Below the pieces are notes generated by a model. It was not told where the DNA came from and made no database searches. It saw nothing but the letters and a program-made list of their open reading frames with translations. 64,000 bases of DNA from UBA5972 sp964600965 (GTDB lineage Bacteria; Pseudomonadota; Alphaproteobacteria; Rhodobacterales; Rhodobacteraceae). Positions within the stretch are counted from its first letter, which is position 1; every line of letters starts with the position of its first letter. Made by a program: the position numbers and the translations under genes. This document shows positions 1-8,647 of this stretch, piece after piece. The stretch lies in assembly GCA_964600965.1 (NCBI GenBank), contig CAZRLO010000002.1, positions 10,868 to 74,867 on the forward strand, written 5' to 3'.

Positions 1-1867
1 GGAAGCCATCGAGCAACACCGCTTCACGCCGATCAAACGGTTGAGCTGGCGAAATGACCGGTTGGAATTTGGCAGTGCCGGGGCGCTGATCGGCTCGCTT
101 GAAGCAGCCAGCGGGGAACCGATGCTGGCGCGCGCGCGCGAAGCCGACGACCTGATCGCGTTCCGGACATTGGCAGAGCTTCCTGATATCATCGACCGGC
201 TGAGCCATGCCACCGATGTCCGGTTGCTTTGGGATGTCTGCCAACTGCCGGATTTTCGCGACATTTCCCCCGGCGAACATGCGTCGCTGCTGGCGCGGTT
301 GTTCGGGTTCCTGCAGGATACCGGGGCGGTTCCCGCCGATTGGCTGGTGGGGCGGATCCAACAGATCGACCGTACCGACGGCGACATCGACGCCTTGTCG
401 AAAAGATTGGCAATGATCCGGACCTGGACCTATGTTGCGCAGCGAAAAAACTGGGTCAGCGACGAAAGCCATTGGCGCAGCGAGACCCGCGCGGTAGAAG
501 ACCGCCTGTCAGATGCGCTGCATGCCTGTCTGACCCAAAGATTTGTCGACCGGCGCACATCGGTGCTGATGCGGCGGTTGAAACAGAAGGAGGCGCTGGT
601 GGCGCAGGTGAACAAGGACGGCGAGGTCGAGATCGAGGGCCAGTTTATCGGCCGGTTGAGCGGATTTCGCTTTCATCAGGATCAGAACGCCACCTCGGAC
701 GAGGCCAAGACCCTGCGCGCGGCGGCGCAGGCGGCGCTGGGCCCGGAATACAATCTGCGGGCCGACCGTTTCTACAACGCGCCCGACACCGAGATCGACA
801 TCACCGAACAGGGCGGGCTGATGTGGGGCGAGCACGCGGTCGGCAAGTTGCTGCGGGGCGCAGATATCCTGACGCCGGCCATCGAGGTGTTCGTCGATGA
901 CGAGGCCGGTACCGATGTGGCCGAAAAGGTCCGGCGGCGGTTGGGCCATTTCATCGAACGCAGGATCGCCACGCTCTTTGAGCCTCTGATTGGCCTGCAA
1001 AAGGACGAGACCATCACCGGGATCGCGCGGGGCGTCGGGTTCCGGCTGATCGAAGAGCTTGGCATTCTACCGCGAGCGCGCATCGCGGCGGACGTCAAGA
1101 GCCTGGATCAGGACGCGCGCGCGTTGCTTCGCAAACACGGCGTGCGGTTCGGGCAGCACACGATCTTTCAGCAGGCCCTGTTGAAACCGGCACCGACGCG
1201 GTTGCGGCTGGTCCTGTGGGCCCTGTGGGGCAAGCTGACCGAATTTCCGGAATCTCCGCCGCCGGGTCTGGTGACGGTGCCGGCCTCCGAAGGCGCGTCG
1301 GACGGGTATTACGAAAAATCGGGGTATCGTCTGGCGGGCAGCCGCGCGATCCGCATCGATATGCTGGAACGTCTCGCCGATTTGACCCGGGTGCAGGACA
1401 GCCGTGCCGGTTTTGCGGCAACGCCGGACATGTTGTCGATCACCGGGATGACGCTGGAGCAATTCGCCGATCTCATGCAGGGTCTGGGATATGTGGCGGA
1501 AAGGTCCGAACGCGAAAAGGTGAAACCGGCGCGGGCGGCACCGCAGACCGAAGCCGTCGAGGAAACCGCAGAGGCGGCGCGCCAAGCCTCTGAAACAGAG
1601 ACGCCCGGCACACCGGCGGGCAAACCCGAGGAAACCGAAGCGCCGGCGGACGACAGCGGTGGCCCGGAAATCGAAACGGTCTATACCTTTACGTGGTCCG
1701 CCGCCCGCAAGCACCCGGAAACCACGCGGCGCGAACGCCCGCCCCGAAAACCGAAACGCCCCAAAGACAAGAAGCCCGCTCCGCCGAACCGCCCGGTGAA
1801 GGCCGACCGGCCAATCGACCCCGACAACCCGTTTGCCGCGCTTTTGGCCCTGAAGGACAAGGGATAG
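1..1867 (+). CDS. Suv3/MgpS-type ATP-dependent RNA helicase, C-terminal part (5' end outside window)
   Basis: The reading frame is open from the first bases of the window (EAIEQHRF then IKRLSWRND), so the TTG at 41 is internal and the gene is cut at its 5' end. The visible ~620 residues match the region after the helicase core in alphaproteobacterial SUPV3L1/Suv3-like helicases, in particular the stretch RNDRLEFGSAGALIGSLE and the following AREADDL. The Walker motifs would lie upstream and cannot be checked. The tail (about residues 490-608) is first acidic and Ala/Glu-rich, then Lys/Arg/Pro-rich, and ends with DPDNPFAALLALK. The lysine-rich tail suggests RNA contact. hslR starts 7 bp downstream, so the two are probably one transcript with a shared RNA-related role (inference). 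Confidence 0.75.
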   Translation, partial: EAIEQHRFTPIKRLSWRNDRLEFGSAGALIGSLEAASGEPMLARAREADDLIAFRTLAELPDIIDRLSHATDVRLLWDVCQLPDFRDISPGEHASLLARLFGFLQDTGAVPADWLVGRIQQIDRTDGDIDALSKRLAMIRTWTYVAQRKNWVSDESHWRSETRAVEDRLSDALHACLTQRFVDRRTSVLMRRLKQKEALVAQVNKDGEVEIEGQFIGRLSGFRFHQDQNATSDEAKTLRAAAQAALGPEYNLRADRFYNAPDTEIDITEQGGLMWGEHAVGKLLRGADILTPAIEVFVDDEAGTDVAEKVRRRLGHFIERRIATLFEPLIGLQKDETITGIARGVGFRLIEELGILPRARIAADVKSLDQDARALLRKHGVRFGQHTIFQQALLKPAPTRLRLVLWALWGKLTEFPESPPPGLVTVPASEGASDGYYEKSGYRLAGSRAIRIDMLERLADLTRVQDSRAGFAATPDMLSITGMTLEQFADLMQGLGYVAERSEREKVKPARAAPQTEAVEETAEAARQASETETPGTPAGKPEETEAPADDSGGPEIETVYTFTWSAARKHPETTRRERPPRKPKRPKDKKPAPPNRPVKADRPIDPDNPFAALLALKDKG

Positions 1868-1874
1868 GCCACGC

Positions 1875-2249
1875 GTGAGCGACGACCGGACAACAATCCG
1901 GCTGGACAAATGGCTGTGGTTTGCGCGGTTCTTCAAGACGCGGACGCTCAGCGCAAGGACGGTTTCGCAAGGCCATGTCCGCGTGAACGGCACGCGTGTC
2001 GACAAGCCGTCGATTGCGGTGGGCGGCGGAGATGCGTTGACCTTCGCACAGGGGCGCCGGGTGCGCGTCGTGGAAATTATCGCCACGGGAACGCGTCGCG
2101 GCCCTGCCATCGAGGCGCAGACGCTTTATCGAGACCTCAGCCCCGAGATGCCGACCGCTTTGCGGTTGGAGGCTGTCGGTCGAATGGGTCGACCCTCCAA
2201 ACGCGAACGGCGCGACGCTGTCGCGTTGAAGCGAAAACTTCCGGAATAG
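1875..2249 (+). CDS. hslR: S4-domain RNA-binding protein, Hsp15 family
   Basis: 124 residues with a GTG start. An S4 RNA-binding domain fills about residues 8-65 (IRLDKWLWFARFFKTR, then the VRVNG loop), and the C-terminus is strongly basic (GRPSKRERRDAVALKRKL). This is the layout of Hsp15, which binds stalled 50S subunits carrying nascent chains and helps recycle them. The gene follows the helicase by only 7 bp, so it is probably cotranscribed. Nothing is unusual in length or composition for the family. Function is taken from family knowledge. Confidence 0.85.
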   Translation: MSDDRTTIRLDKWLWFARFFKTRTLSARTVSQGHVRVNGTRVDKPSIAVGGGDALTFAQGRRVRVVEIIATGTRRGPAIEAQTLYRDLSPEMPTALRLEAVGRMGRPSKRERRDAVALKRKLPE

Positions 2250-2854
2250 ACGGTTCCGCAATTGCCGGGTTTGGGTTTTGCCCCGGTTTTCACGCTCGTC
2301 GGCGCGATCCCGGGCCGACAAATCCTATCCCGGACTGACGGGATCGTGGGTTTTTGGCAGGTTGTTCCGCGTGGACGCCATCAATTTTCAGCGCAAGTCG
2401 ATTTTGATTAAATGAGGTGATATCAATCATTTGACCCAAGACATATCCGGAAAACCGGATTATCGGTTTACCGGTCTATCGGTCGACTGGATTCCCGGTG
2501 GGTCGGTAGACCGGTAGACCGGAACACCAGTAGACCGGTAGACCGGAACACCAGTAGATCGGGTGACCGGTAGATCAGCAGACCAGCAGACCAGCAGACC
2601 TGTAGACCGGCAGACCGGTGGATCGATGGCCCGATGGCCCGGCAGACGAGCAGACCAGCAGACCGATGGATCGATCCACCAGCAAACCAATCCACCGGCG
2701 AACCGGCCGAACGACACACCAATCCACCAAGCGCCCGGACACCGGGTCGAAAAATCGGAGGTTTCGGCCAAAGCGCTTGATTGACGGCGGAAATAAAAAT
2801 AGGTAGCCCAGCAATTGCCAACGGCCCGGCTGGCCGCCCAAAAAGGTTCCGGTT
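2250..2854. other. 605-bp intergenic region between hslR and fdxA
   Basis: There is no credible gene. About 200 bp after hslR show nothing recognisable, then an octamer-phased repeat array fills 2449-2736, and about 115 bp remain before fdxA. The short open frames here (for example 2575-2841 on the minus strand) are by-products of the repeat, which has no stop codons on that strand. Confidence 0.7.
2449..2736. repeat. Octamer-phased array, 36 degenerate 8-bp units (consensus GGTAGACC)
   Basis: Cutting the sequence every 8 bases from 2449 gives 36 consecutive units without a single register slip. Typical units are ggtagacc, agcagacc and ggaacacc; the most constant positions are the terminal CC. 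Identical units are interspersed with diverged ones. The same consensus recurs in the array at 49.8 kb. Because 24 bp (three units) is also a multiple of 3, every frame of the minus strand stays open and gives a spurious 8-residue peptide repeat. No function is known to me. Confidence 0.9.
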
Positions 2855-3193
2855 ATGACCTACATCGTCAACGACAATTGCATCGCCTGCAAACACACCG
2901 ATTGCGTCGAGGTCTGCCCGGTCGACTGCTTTTACGAAGGTGAGAACATGCTGGTGATCCACCCGGACGAATGCATCGATTGCGGCGTGTGCGAACCGGA
3001 ATGTCCGGTGGATGCCATTCGCCCCGATACCGAGCCCGAGGCCGAGCAATGGGTCGAATTCAACCGGAAATATTCCGAACTGTGGCCGGTGATCGTCACC
3101 AAAAAAGACGAATTGCCCGAGGCCGCCGAGCGCGATGGCGAAACCGGCAAGCTCGAAAAATATTTTTCGGAAAAACCGGGCGAGGGCGGCTGA
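2855..3193 (+). CDS. fdxA: 7Fe ferredoxin FdxA
   Basis: 112 residues. Cys9, Cys17 and Cys50 are placed to bind a [3Fe-4S] cluster and Cys21, Cys40, Cys43 and Cys46 a [4Fe-4S] cluster, in the pattern of bacterial 7Fe/8Fe ferredoxins; an extra Cys12 is present, as is common in this group. The C-terminal extension (KKDELPEAAERDG...) is typical of the alphaproteobacterial FdxA type. It is a soluble electron carrier, with partners not identifiable from context. It lies just upstream of carD, an order seen in related genomes. Confidence 0.93.
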   Translation: MTYIVNDNCIACKHTDCVEVCPVDCFYEGENMLVIHPDECIDCGVCEPECPVDAIRPDTEPEAEQWVEFNRKYSELWPVIVTKKDELPEAAERDGETGKLEKYFSEKPGEGG

Positions 3194-3443
3194 TTCGCTG
3201 CACCTGCAAATTCCAACGAAATGTCCGGGTAAATCCGACTGCGTTCAGCCGATAACACGTTGGTGTTTATGCCAGAATTCCGGTTTCTGCGATGCAGCAC
3301 TAGGAGGGTTGCTGATTTTGTGATATACGGGCCACGAATTTCAGAGGACGTTGCCCGATTGGCCCCTGACAAAAGGTGCCGGGTGGTGGCATTCACGCAG
3401 TGACAAATCCGCTACGAGCGGCATGACAGGATCCCGAAAACCG

Positions 3444-3956
3444 ATGGCCAAATCCAAGAAAAATGCGCAGTTCAGCCCGAATGATTACGTGGTCTACCCC
3501 TCGCACGGGGTCGGAAAAATCGTTTCCATCGAAGATCAGGAAATCGCGGGATTTGAAATGGAACTCTTCGTGATTTCGTTTGAAAAAGACAAGATGACCC
3601 TGCGCGTACCCACCGACAAGGCCGACAGCGTTGGCATGCGCGGGCTTTCCAGCCCCGATATCGTCGGTCGCGCGATGGATACGCTCAAGGGGCGGGCGCG
3701 GGTCAAGCGGGCCATGTGGTCACGCCGCGCGCAGGAATACGAACAGAAGATCAATTCGGGTGACCTGATTTCCATTGCCGAGGTGGTGCGCGATCTGCAT
3801 CGCAACGACGACCAGCGTGAACAGAGCTATTCGGAACGCCAGCTTTACGAGGCGGCGCTCGAACGGCTGACGCGCGAAGTCGCGGTGGTCGACGGGGTTG
3901 ACGAAATCCGCGCCCAGCAACGGGTTGACGACGTCTTGCTTTCGCGCGCCGCGTGA
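3444..3956 (+). CDS. carD: CarD family transcriptional regulator
   Basis: 170 residues from the ATG at 3444. The frame is open further upstream, but the residues added from 3351 look unlike the family, while MAKSKKNAQFSPNDYVVYP matches the usual start. The N-terminal third is the RNA polymerase interaction domain (VVYPSHGVGKIVSIE); the helical C-terminal part (about residues 75-170) is the DNA-binding region of CarD. CarD binds the RNA polymerase beta subunit and stabilises open promoter complexes, notably at rRNA promoters. It is convergent with cobS, with a strong hairpin between them. Confidence 0.9.
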   Translation: MAKSKKNAQFSPNDYVVYPSHGVGKIVSIEDQEIAGFEMELFVISFEKDKMTLRVPTDKADSVGMRGLSSPDIVGRAMDTLKGRARVKRAMWSRRAQEYEQKINSGDLISIAEVVRDLHRNDDQREQSYSERQLYEAALERLTREVAVVDGVDEIRAQQRVDDVLLSRAA

Positions 3957-4034
3957 TCAGGGATTTCCGGGGGTGGTTTGCCTCAGCCCCGGAAGTAACG
4001 GTTATCTTTTAGCAAGGTGATCGTTTCCACTGGG

Positions 4035-4069
4035 AAAGCCGCACGTCCCAACGGGGCGCTGCGGCTTTT
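4035..4069. terminator. Bidirectional terminator between carD and cobS
   Basis: Perfect 9-bp inverted repeat AAAGCCGCA (4035-4043) / TGCGGCTTT (4060-4068), with a GC-rich inner part, an A-run on one side and a T-run on the other. It sits between convergent genes and abuts the cobS stop codon, so it can serve both strands. Confidence 0.8.
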
Positions 4070-4842
4070 CAGCTCAACATTGCCAGCGCTGTTGACAATG
4101 CCGCGATTTCCGCCAGTTGCTGGGTGCCGCCCAGAACGTCGCCGGTTTGCCCGCCGATCAGGCGGTTGGCCGCCCAGATCAACGGTACGGGCGCCAGCAA
4201 CGCCCAGAACATCAGCAGAAAACCGCCCCAGCCCAGTGCAAGCAGGCACAGGATCAGACTTATTCCCAGTGCCCCGGCCATCGAGGCCGGTTCGGGCAGA
4301 CCGACATTGGCGGAAAGGCCGTCTTCGCGCGCGGGCGGTACCAGAAACATCACCCCGATCATCGGCAACCGGGATACTGCGCCAATGGCGATCATCGGCC
4401 AGAACAGCGATCCGGCGTCGATCAGACCCGAAACCCCCGACCATCGCGCCAAAAGCGCCAGCACCAGCGCCACCGCACCGAACGCGCCGATGCGGCTGTC
4501 ACGCATGATTTCCAGCCGCGATTCCCGGGTTTTCCCACCGCCCAGACCATCGGCGCAATCGGCAAGGCCATCTTCGTGCATCGCGCCCGTCACCCCGGCC
4601 AGGATCGCCAGCGCCAGCACGGCGGCAACCTCGTTCGGGGCCCCGAACCAGCCAACCACGATCGCGCCAGACGCTGCCAGCGCCCCAAGTGCTGCCCCGA
4701 CCAGCGGCCACGCCCAACTCGCTGCCGCCGTGCGGCTGGTGGTGTCTTCATGATCGGCGGAAATCGGCAGCCGGGTCAGCAGGCTGAACGCCGCCGCCAT
4801 ATCGCCGGATCTGAAAGCGCCCCCGTCCATTGAGTCGCGCAT
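4069..4842 (-). CDS. cobS: Adenosylcobinamide-GDP ribazoletransferase (cobalamin synthase)
   Basis: 257 residues from the ATG at 4842; a longer frame to 4908 exists but its extra residues do not look like the family. It is a polytopic membrane protein with about 6-7 hydrophobic segments. The metal-binding signature GAMHEDGLADCADGLGGG is present and intact. It joins adenosylcobinamide-GDP and alpha-ribazole, the last assembly step of cobalamin synthesis. The divergent neighbour cobT supplies alpha-ribazole phosphate, so both halves of nucleotide loop assembly are here. No cobalamin riboswitch was recognised in the 89-bp gap. Confidence 0.92.
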   Translation of the reverse strand: MRDSMDGGAFRSGDMAAAFSLLTRLPISADHEDTTSRTAAASWAWPLVGAALGALAASGAIVVGWFGAPNEVAAVLALAILAGVTGAMHEDGLADCADGLGGGKTRESRLEIMRDSRIGAFGAVALVLALLARWSGVSGLIDAGSLFWPMIAIGAVSRLPMIGVMFLVPPAREDGLSANVGLPEPASMAGALGISLILCLLALGWGGFLLMFWALLAPVPLIWAANRLIGGQTGDVLGGTQQLAEIAALSTALAMLS

Positions 4843-4931
4843 GATCAAATTCCTTGCGTGTTTGGCCTTTCCCTCGGGTTCATTGCCGTTAAACAGGCGG
4901 AAATGCAATCGCGATTCCCGGGATCCTGTCC

Positions 4932-5954
4932 ATGAGCCAAGCTGCCCCCTTCACGACCCTTGCCGAATTTCGCACCATCCTGGGCGCATTCGCCGGGCCA
5001 GACCCAAGATCGCGCGACGCCGCCGCCATCCGCAACGCGCAACTGACCAAACCGCCGGGTGCATTGGGGCGTCTGGAAGAGATCGCCATCTGGTATGCCG
5101 GGTGGCGTGGCCAGACCGCACCTCGGATCGAGCGCCCGCAAATCGTGATCTTCGCGGGCAATCATGGCGTGGCCGCGCAGGGGGTTTCGGCCTTTCCGGC
5201 CGAAGTCACCGAACAGATGGTGTTGAATTTTCAGGCCGGCGGTGCTGCGATCAACCAATTGGCCGGGGCTTTCGGCGCGAGGCTGGATGTGCACGCGCTG
5301 GAGCTGGACCGGGCGACGGGTGACTTCACGCAGGGACCGGCAATGTCCGAACCGGATTGCGTCGCCGCCCTGATGCGCGGCTGGAATGCGGTTGATCCCG
5401 ATAGCGATCTGCTGGTCGCGGGCGAAATGGGCATCGGCAACACCACCGCAGCGGCGGCGATTGCCAGCGCGCTGTTCGGCGGGTCCGCGACCGACTGGGT
5501 CGGGCGCGGCACCGGGGTCGACGATGCCGGGCTTGCCAACAAGGTGCGCGCCGTAACCGAAGGGCTGGCACGCCATGCCGAGATTCTGGACGATCCGCTG
5601 ATGGTGCTGGCCTGCCTTGGTGGCCGCGAGATGGCGGCGATGGCCGGGGCCATTGTGCGGGCGCGGGTTGCGCATATTCCGGTTCTACTGGACGGGTTCA
5701 TCTGCACGGCGGCGGCGGCGGTGCTGGAGCAAACGTCGCACGGGGCGCTGGATCACTGTCTCGCGGGGCACCAATCCGCCGAAGCCGCGCACCGGGAGTT
5801 GCTCGCGCGTCTGGACAAGGAACCACTGCTGAAACTGGGCCTTCGTCTGGGCGAAGGTTCGGGTGCCGCGTTGGCCATCGGGGTGCTGAAGGGGGCGCTG
5901 GCGTGCCATTCCGGCATGGCGACCTTTGCCGAGGCGGGCGTGGCCGACGGGTAG
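4932..5954 (+). CDS. cobT: Nicotinate-nucleotide--dimethylbenzimidazole phosphoribosyltransferase
   Basis: 340 residues, normal for the family. Recognisable motifs are FAGNHGVAAQGVSAFP near residue 77, GEMGIGNTTAAAAI near 165, ALDHCLAGHQSAE near 270, and LRLGEGSGAA near the C-terminus, whose Glu (about residue 308) matches the catalytic base of the Salmonella enzyme. It transfers phosphoribosyl from nicotinate mononucleotide to dimethylbenzimidazole, giving alpha-ribazole phosphate. It is divergent from cobS and probably regulated with it. The 221 bp downstream hold nothing recognisable. Confidence 0.93.
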   Translation: MSQAAPFTTLAEFRTILGAFAGPDPRSRDAAAIRNAQLTKPPGALGRLEEIAIWYAGWRGQTAPRIERPQIVIFAGNHGVAAQGVSAFPAEVTEQMVLNFQAGGAAINQLAGAFGARLDVHALELDRATGDFTQGPAMSEPDCVAALMRGWNAVDPDSDLLVAGEMGIGNTTAAAAIASALFGGSATDWVGRGTGVDDAGLANKVRAVTEGLARHAEILDDPLMVLACLGGREMAAMAGAIVRARVAHIPVLLDGFICTAAAAVLEQTSHGALDHCLAGHQSAEAAHRELLARLDKEPLLKLGLRLGEGSGAALAIGVLKGALACHSGMATFAEAGVADG

Positions 5955-6175
5955 GCTCGCAATCCTGACTCGACGCCGCACATGTCGCGCCTGCCCGCGC
6001 GCGCCGATTGCGACATTGCAAACGCGGTGCGAAACAGACCCGGTTTCATCCGATTTCCGCGAACCTCGTGCCAATCGCGGCCATCGTACCTACTTCGCGC
6101 GCATCCACGGTCCCCGCAGGAACCCACCAACCCTTGCCCGCGGCCCGGTTTCGCCGTGCCGTGGTCTGACCGGTA

Positions 6176-8038
6176 CTACTCGGCGGCCTCTTCTTCTTCG
6201 GCGGGCGGAACCGGCTCTCCCGCGATTTCCTCAAGCGAGGTGGCCAGTTCGGGGTTCAGTTCGCGCGCCCGCTCAACAAAGCGCAGGTTCTCGGCTATCG
6301 GCACTTCGGGATCCCACAATTCCGCCATTTCCTTGATCGCGTGCCGGTCGAGGTCGTAAAAATCCGACGCCGCCTGTTCCGCGTCAAACGTTGCAATCCC
6401 CGCCTGTTTCAGCACGTATTTCCCGGCCCTGACCGAGCTGTCAAAGGTCTCGCGCACGATCTGATCGGCCCCGGCCTGATAAAGCGCGTAAACATGCGAG
6501 CGGTTGCGCGCGCGGGCGATAATGTGAATATCGGGGCGCGCCTGACGGGCGTGCGTCACCAGCTTGACCGCCGCGGCATAGTCATCGACCGCCACCACCA
6601 GCATTTCGGCCTTCATCAGGCCGGCGGCCTGCAACAATTCGGGGCGTGTCGGATCACCGAAAAAACCCTTCATGCCCAGTTTTCGTTGCAACTCGATCGT
6701 TTTGATGTCGGTATCCAGCACCGTCGTTTGCAAGCCGCTCATTCCGGCCATCCGGTTGACGACCTGCCCGAATCGGCCGACGCCGGCGATAATGATCGGC
6801 GCCTCCTGATCGATATGGTCGGGTGCCGGGCCGAGGCTGCCTTCGCCCAGACGGACCGACAAGAATTCGTAAAGGATGAACAGCGCCGGTGTCAGCAGCA
6901 TCGAAAGCGCGACCACCAGCAGCAGAAGCCGCGATAATTCGCCCGGCAACACGTTTGCGGCGGCGGCGAATCCAAGCAGAACCAACCCGAATTCACCGGC
7001 CTGCGCGAGGCTTAGCGTGAAAAGCCACTGATCGCGCCCGTGCAGCTTGAACAAGCGCGCCAGCACCAGCAGCACCAGCGCCTTGATCGTCATGATCCCC
7101 AGCGTCAGGCCAAGCACCACGCCGAAATTGGCAAGCAGAAAGCCAAAATCGATCCCCGCGCCGACGGTTATGAAAAACAGGCCAAGCAGCAGGCCCTTGA
7201 ACGGTTCCACGTTGCTTTGAAGTTCGTGGCGGAATTCGGAATTCGCCAGCACGACCCCCGCCAGAAATGTGCCCAGGGCCGGAGAAAGCCCGACGAGGTT
7301 CATCAACAGGGCAATGCCGATCACCATCAACAACGCCGTTGCGGTGAACATTTCGCGCAAACGGGCCCCGGCGATGAAACGAAACAGCGGCCAGGTCAGG
7401 AAATGACCACCCAGGATAATGGCGGCCACGGCGGCGAAGGTCACCATCGCAACGCCCCAGCCCGGCAAGCCCTCGACCAGCGACAGACCCGACGCGCCAT
7501 GCGCAATCTCAGGGTTGGAGACCCCCGCAACCGCCAAAAGCGGCAGCAGCGCCAGCATCGGAATGACGGCGATATCCTGCGTCAGCAGCACCGAAATGCT
7601 CGACCTGCCGCCCGGCGTGTGCATCAGATTTTTTTCGGTCAGCGTCTGCAGGACGATGGCGGTCGAGGACAGCGCGAATATCAGCCCCACGGCAATCGCC
7701 GGACCCAAGTTCTGACCAAGCTGCACCGCCGCCCAGGCGATGAGGGCGGTTGTCAACAGAATCTGCAACCCTCCAAGGCCGATCAGCCGGTGCCGCATGT
7801 CCCAAAGCGCGCGCGGTTCCAGCTCCAGCCCGACGACGAACAGCATCATGACGACGCCGAATTCGGCAAAGGTCTGCAAATCGCGGGTCTCGTCACCGAC
7901 CAGCCCGATCACTGGTCCGATCAGCATCCCCGCGATCAGATAGCCCAGTACCGAACCCAGCCCCAGCCGGCGCGCCACCGGCACCGCCAAAACGGCGGCC
8001 CCAAGGTAGATCGTGGCCTGAAGCAGGAAATCGTCCAT
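6176..8038 (-). CDS. Kef-type K+/H+ antiporter (CPA2 family) with RCK domain
   Basis: 620 residues. The N-terminal ~390 residues form about 12 membrane segments of the CPA2 exchanger fold (LGYLIAGMLIGP, ALSSTAIVLQTL, LAQAGEFGLVLLG). A TrkA-N/RCK nucleotide-binding domain follows from about residue 410 (IIIAGVGRFGQVVNRMA). The C-terminus is acidic (PPAEEEEAAE). In KefB/KefC this layout exports K+ under control of glutathione adducts or nucleotides. Whether this copy responds to glutathione cannot be seen, and no KefF/KefG-like ancillary gene is next to it. It lies 12 bp from the Lrp gene on the same strand and may be cotranscribed with it. Confidence 0.88.
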   Translation of the reverse strand: MDDFLLQATIYLGAAVLAVPVARRLGLGSVLGYLIAGMLIGPVIGLVGDETRDLQTFAEFGVVMMLFVVGLELEPRALWDMRHRLIGLGGLQILLTTALIAWAAVQLGQNLGPAIAVGLIFALSSTAIVLQTLTEKNLMHTPGGRSSISVLLTQDIAVIPMLALLPLLAVAGVSNPEIAHGASGLSLVEGLPGWGVAMVTFAAVAAIILGGHFLTWPLFRFIAGARLREMFTATALLMVIGIALLMNLVGLSPALGTFLAGVVLANSEFRHELQSNVEPFKGLLLGLFFITVGAGIDFGFLLANFGVVLGLTLGIMTIKALVLLVLARLFKLHGRDQWLFTLSLAQAGEFGLVLLGFAAAANVLPGELSRLLLLVVALSMLLTPALFILYEFLSVRLGEGSLGPAPDHIDQEAPIIIAGVGRFGQVVNRMAGMSGLQTTVLDTDIKTIELQRKLGMKGFFGDPTRPELLQAAGLMKAEMLVVAVDDYAAAVKLVTHARQARPDIHIIARARNRSHVYALYQAGADQIVRETFDSSVRAGKYVLKQAGIATFDAEQAASDFYDLDRHAIKEMAELWDPEVPIAENLRFVERARELNPELATSLEEIAGEPVPPAEEEEAAE

Positions 8039-8050
8039 GCGGTCTTTCTA

Positions 8051-8509
8051 TCAGATGGGCAGCGGTGCGTCCGGTTTGGTTTGATCCATCACGATCTGGC
8101 TTTGCACCCGGGCGACCGCCTGGTGTGGCAGGAATATTTCGTGGACCAGTTCGTTCAGCGCGCCGAGATCGGGGCAATAGACCCTGAGCAGATAGTCCGC
8201 CTCGCCGGTCAGGGTCCAGGCGCTGACAACCTCGGGGCGGGCGCGGATCAGGGTCTGAAACGACCGCGCCGATTGCGGCGAATGCGTCACCATCGACACC
8301 TGAATGAAGGCCTGAACCGACAGGCCCAACCGAACCGGGTCAAGACGGGCGCGAAAACCGGCGATCAGACCGGCATCTTCCAGCCGTTGCCGCCGCCGAC
8401 CCGCCTGGCTGGCAGACAGGTTCAGAATGTCCCCCAGCTCCTGTGCGGTCAGGCGGGCATCGTGCTGCAAGGCCATCAGAAGGGCAGAATCGGTGCGATC
8501 CAACATCAT
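8051..8509 (-). CDS. Lrp/AsnC family transcriptional regulator
   Basis: 152 residues from the ATG at 8509, preceded by an AGGAA ribosome site. A longer frame (to 8956) runs over the divergent gene and is not used. An N-terminal helix-turn-helix (DRTDSALLMALQHDARLT...LSASQAGRRRQRLE) is followed by a RAM ligand-binding domain (about residues 70-145). Family members sense amino acids and usually control the adjacent divergent gene, here hppD, so regulation of tyrosine or phenylalanine breakdown is likely (inference). Confidence 0.85.
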   Translation of the reverse strand: MMLDRTDSALLMALQHDARLTAQELGDILNLSASQAGRRRQRLEDAGLIAGFRARLDPVRLGLSVQAFIQVSMVTHSPQSARSFQTLIRARPEVVSAWTLTGEADYLLRVYCPDLGALNELVHEIFLPHQAVARVQSQIVMDQTKPDAPLPI

Positions 8510-8571
8510 CGTGCTTGTTTCCTGCGAATATCTAAACATATTTGAAATAATTCCGCAATATCGTGCCAAAA

Positions 8572-8591
8572 TGTGCGTAAGAATGCGCACA
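8572..8591. promoter_or_regulatory. Inverted repeat in the lrp/hppD divergent promoter region
   Basis: TGTGCG (8572-8577) and CGCACA (8586-8591) form a perfect 6-bp inverted repeat with an 8-bp spacer, about 57 bp before hppD. AT-rich sequence (8524-8565) lies on its lrp side. This is a plausible operator for the Lrp-type regulator; binding is not shown. Confidence 0.4.
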
Positions 8592-8647
8592 CTTTGCGTG
8601 CCGTAGGGTGCATATGGGGCGGACCAGATCACTGAAAGGGGTGTCCA

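Noticed and set aside
4843..4931. Cobalamin riboswitch between cobS and cobT
   Set aside because: The 89-bp gap is too short for the element, and no B12-box-like sequence was seen.
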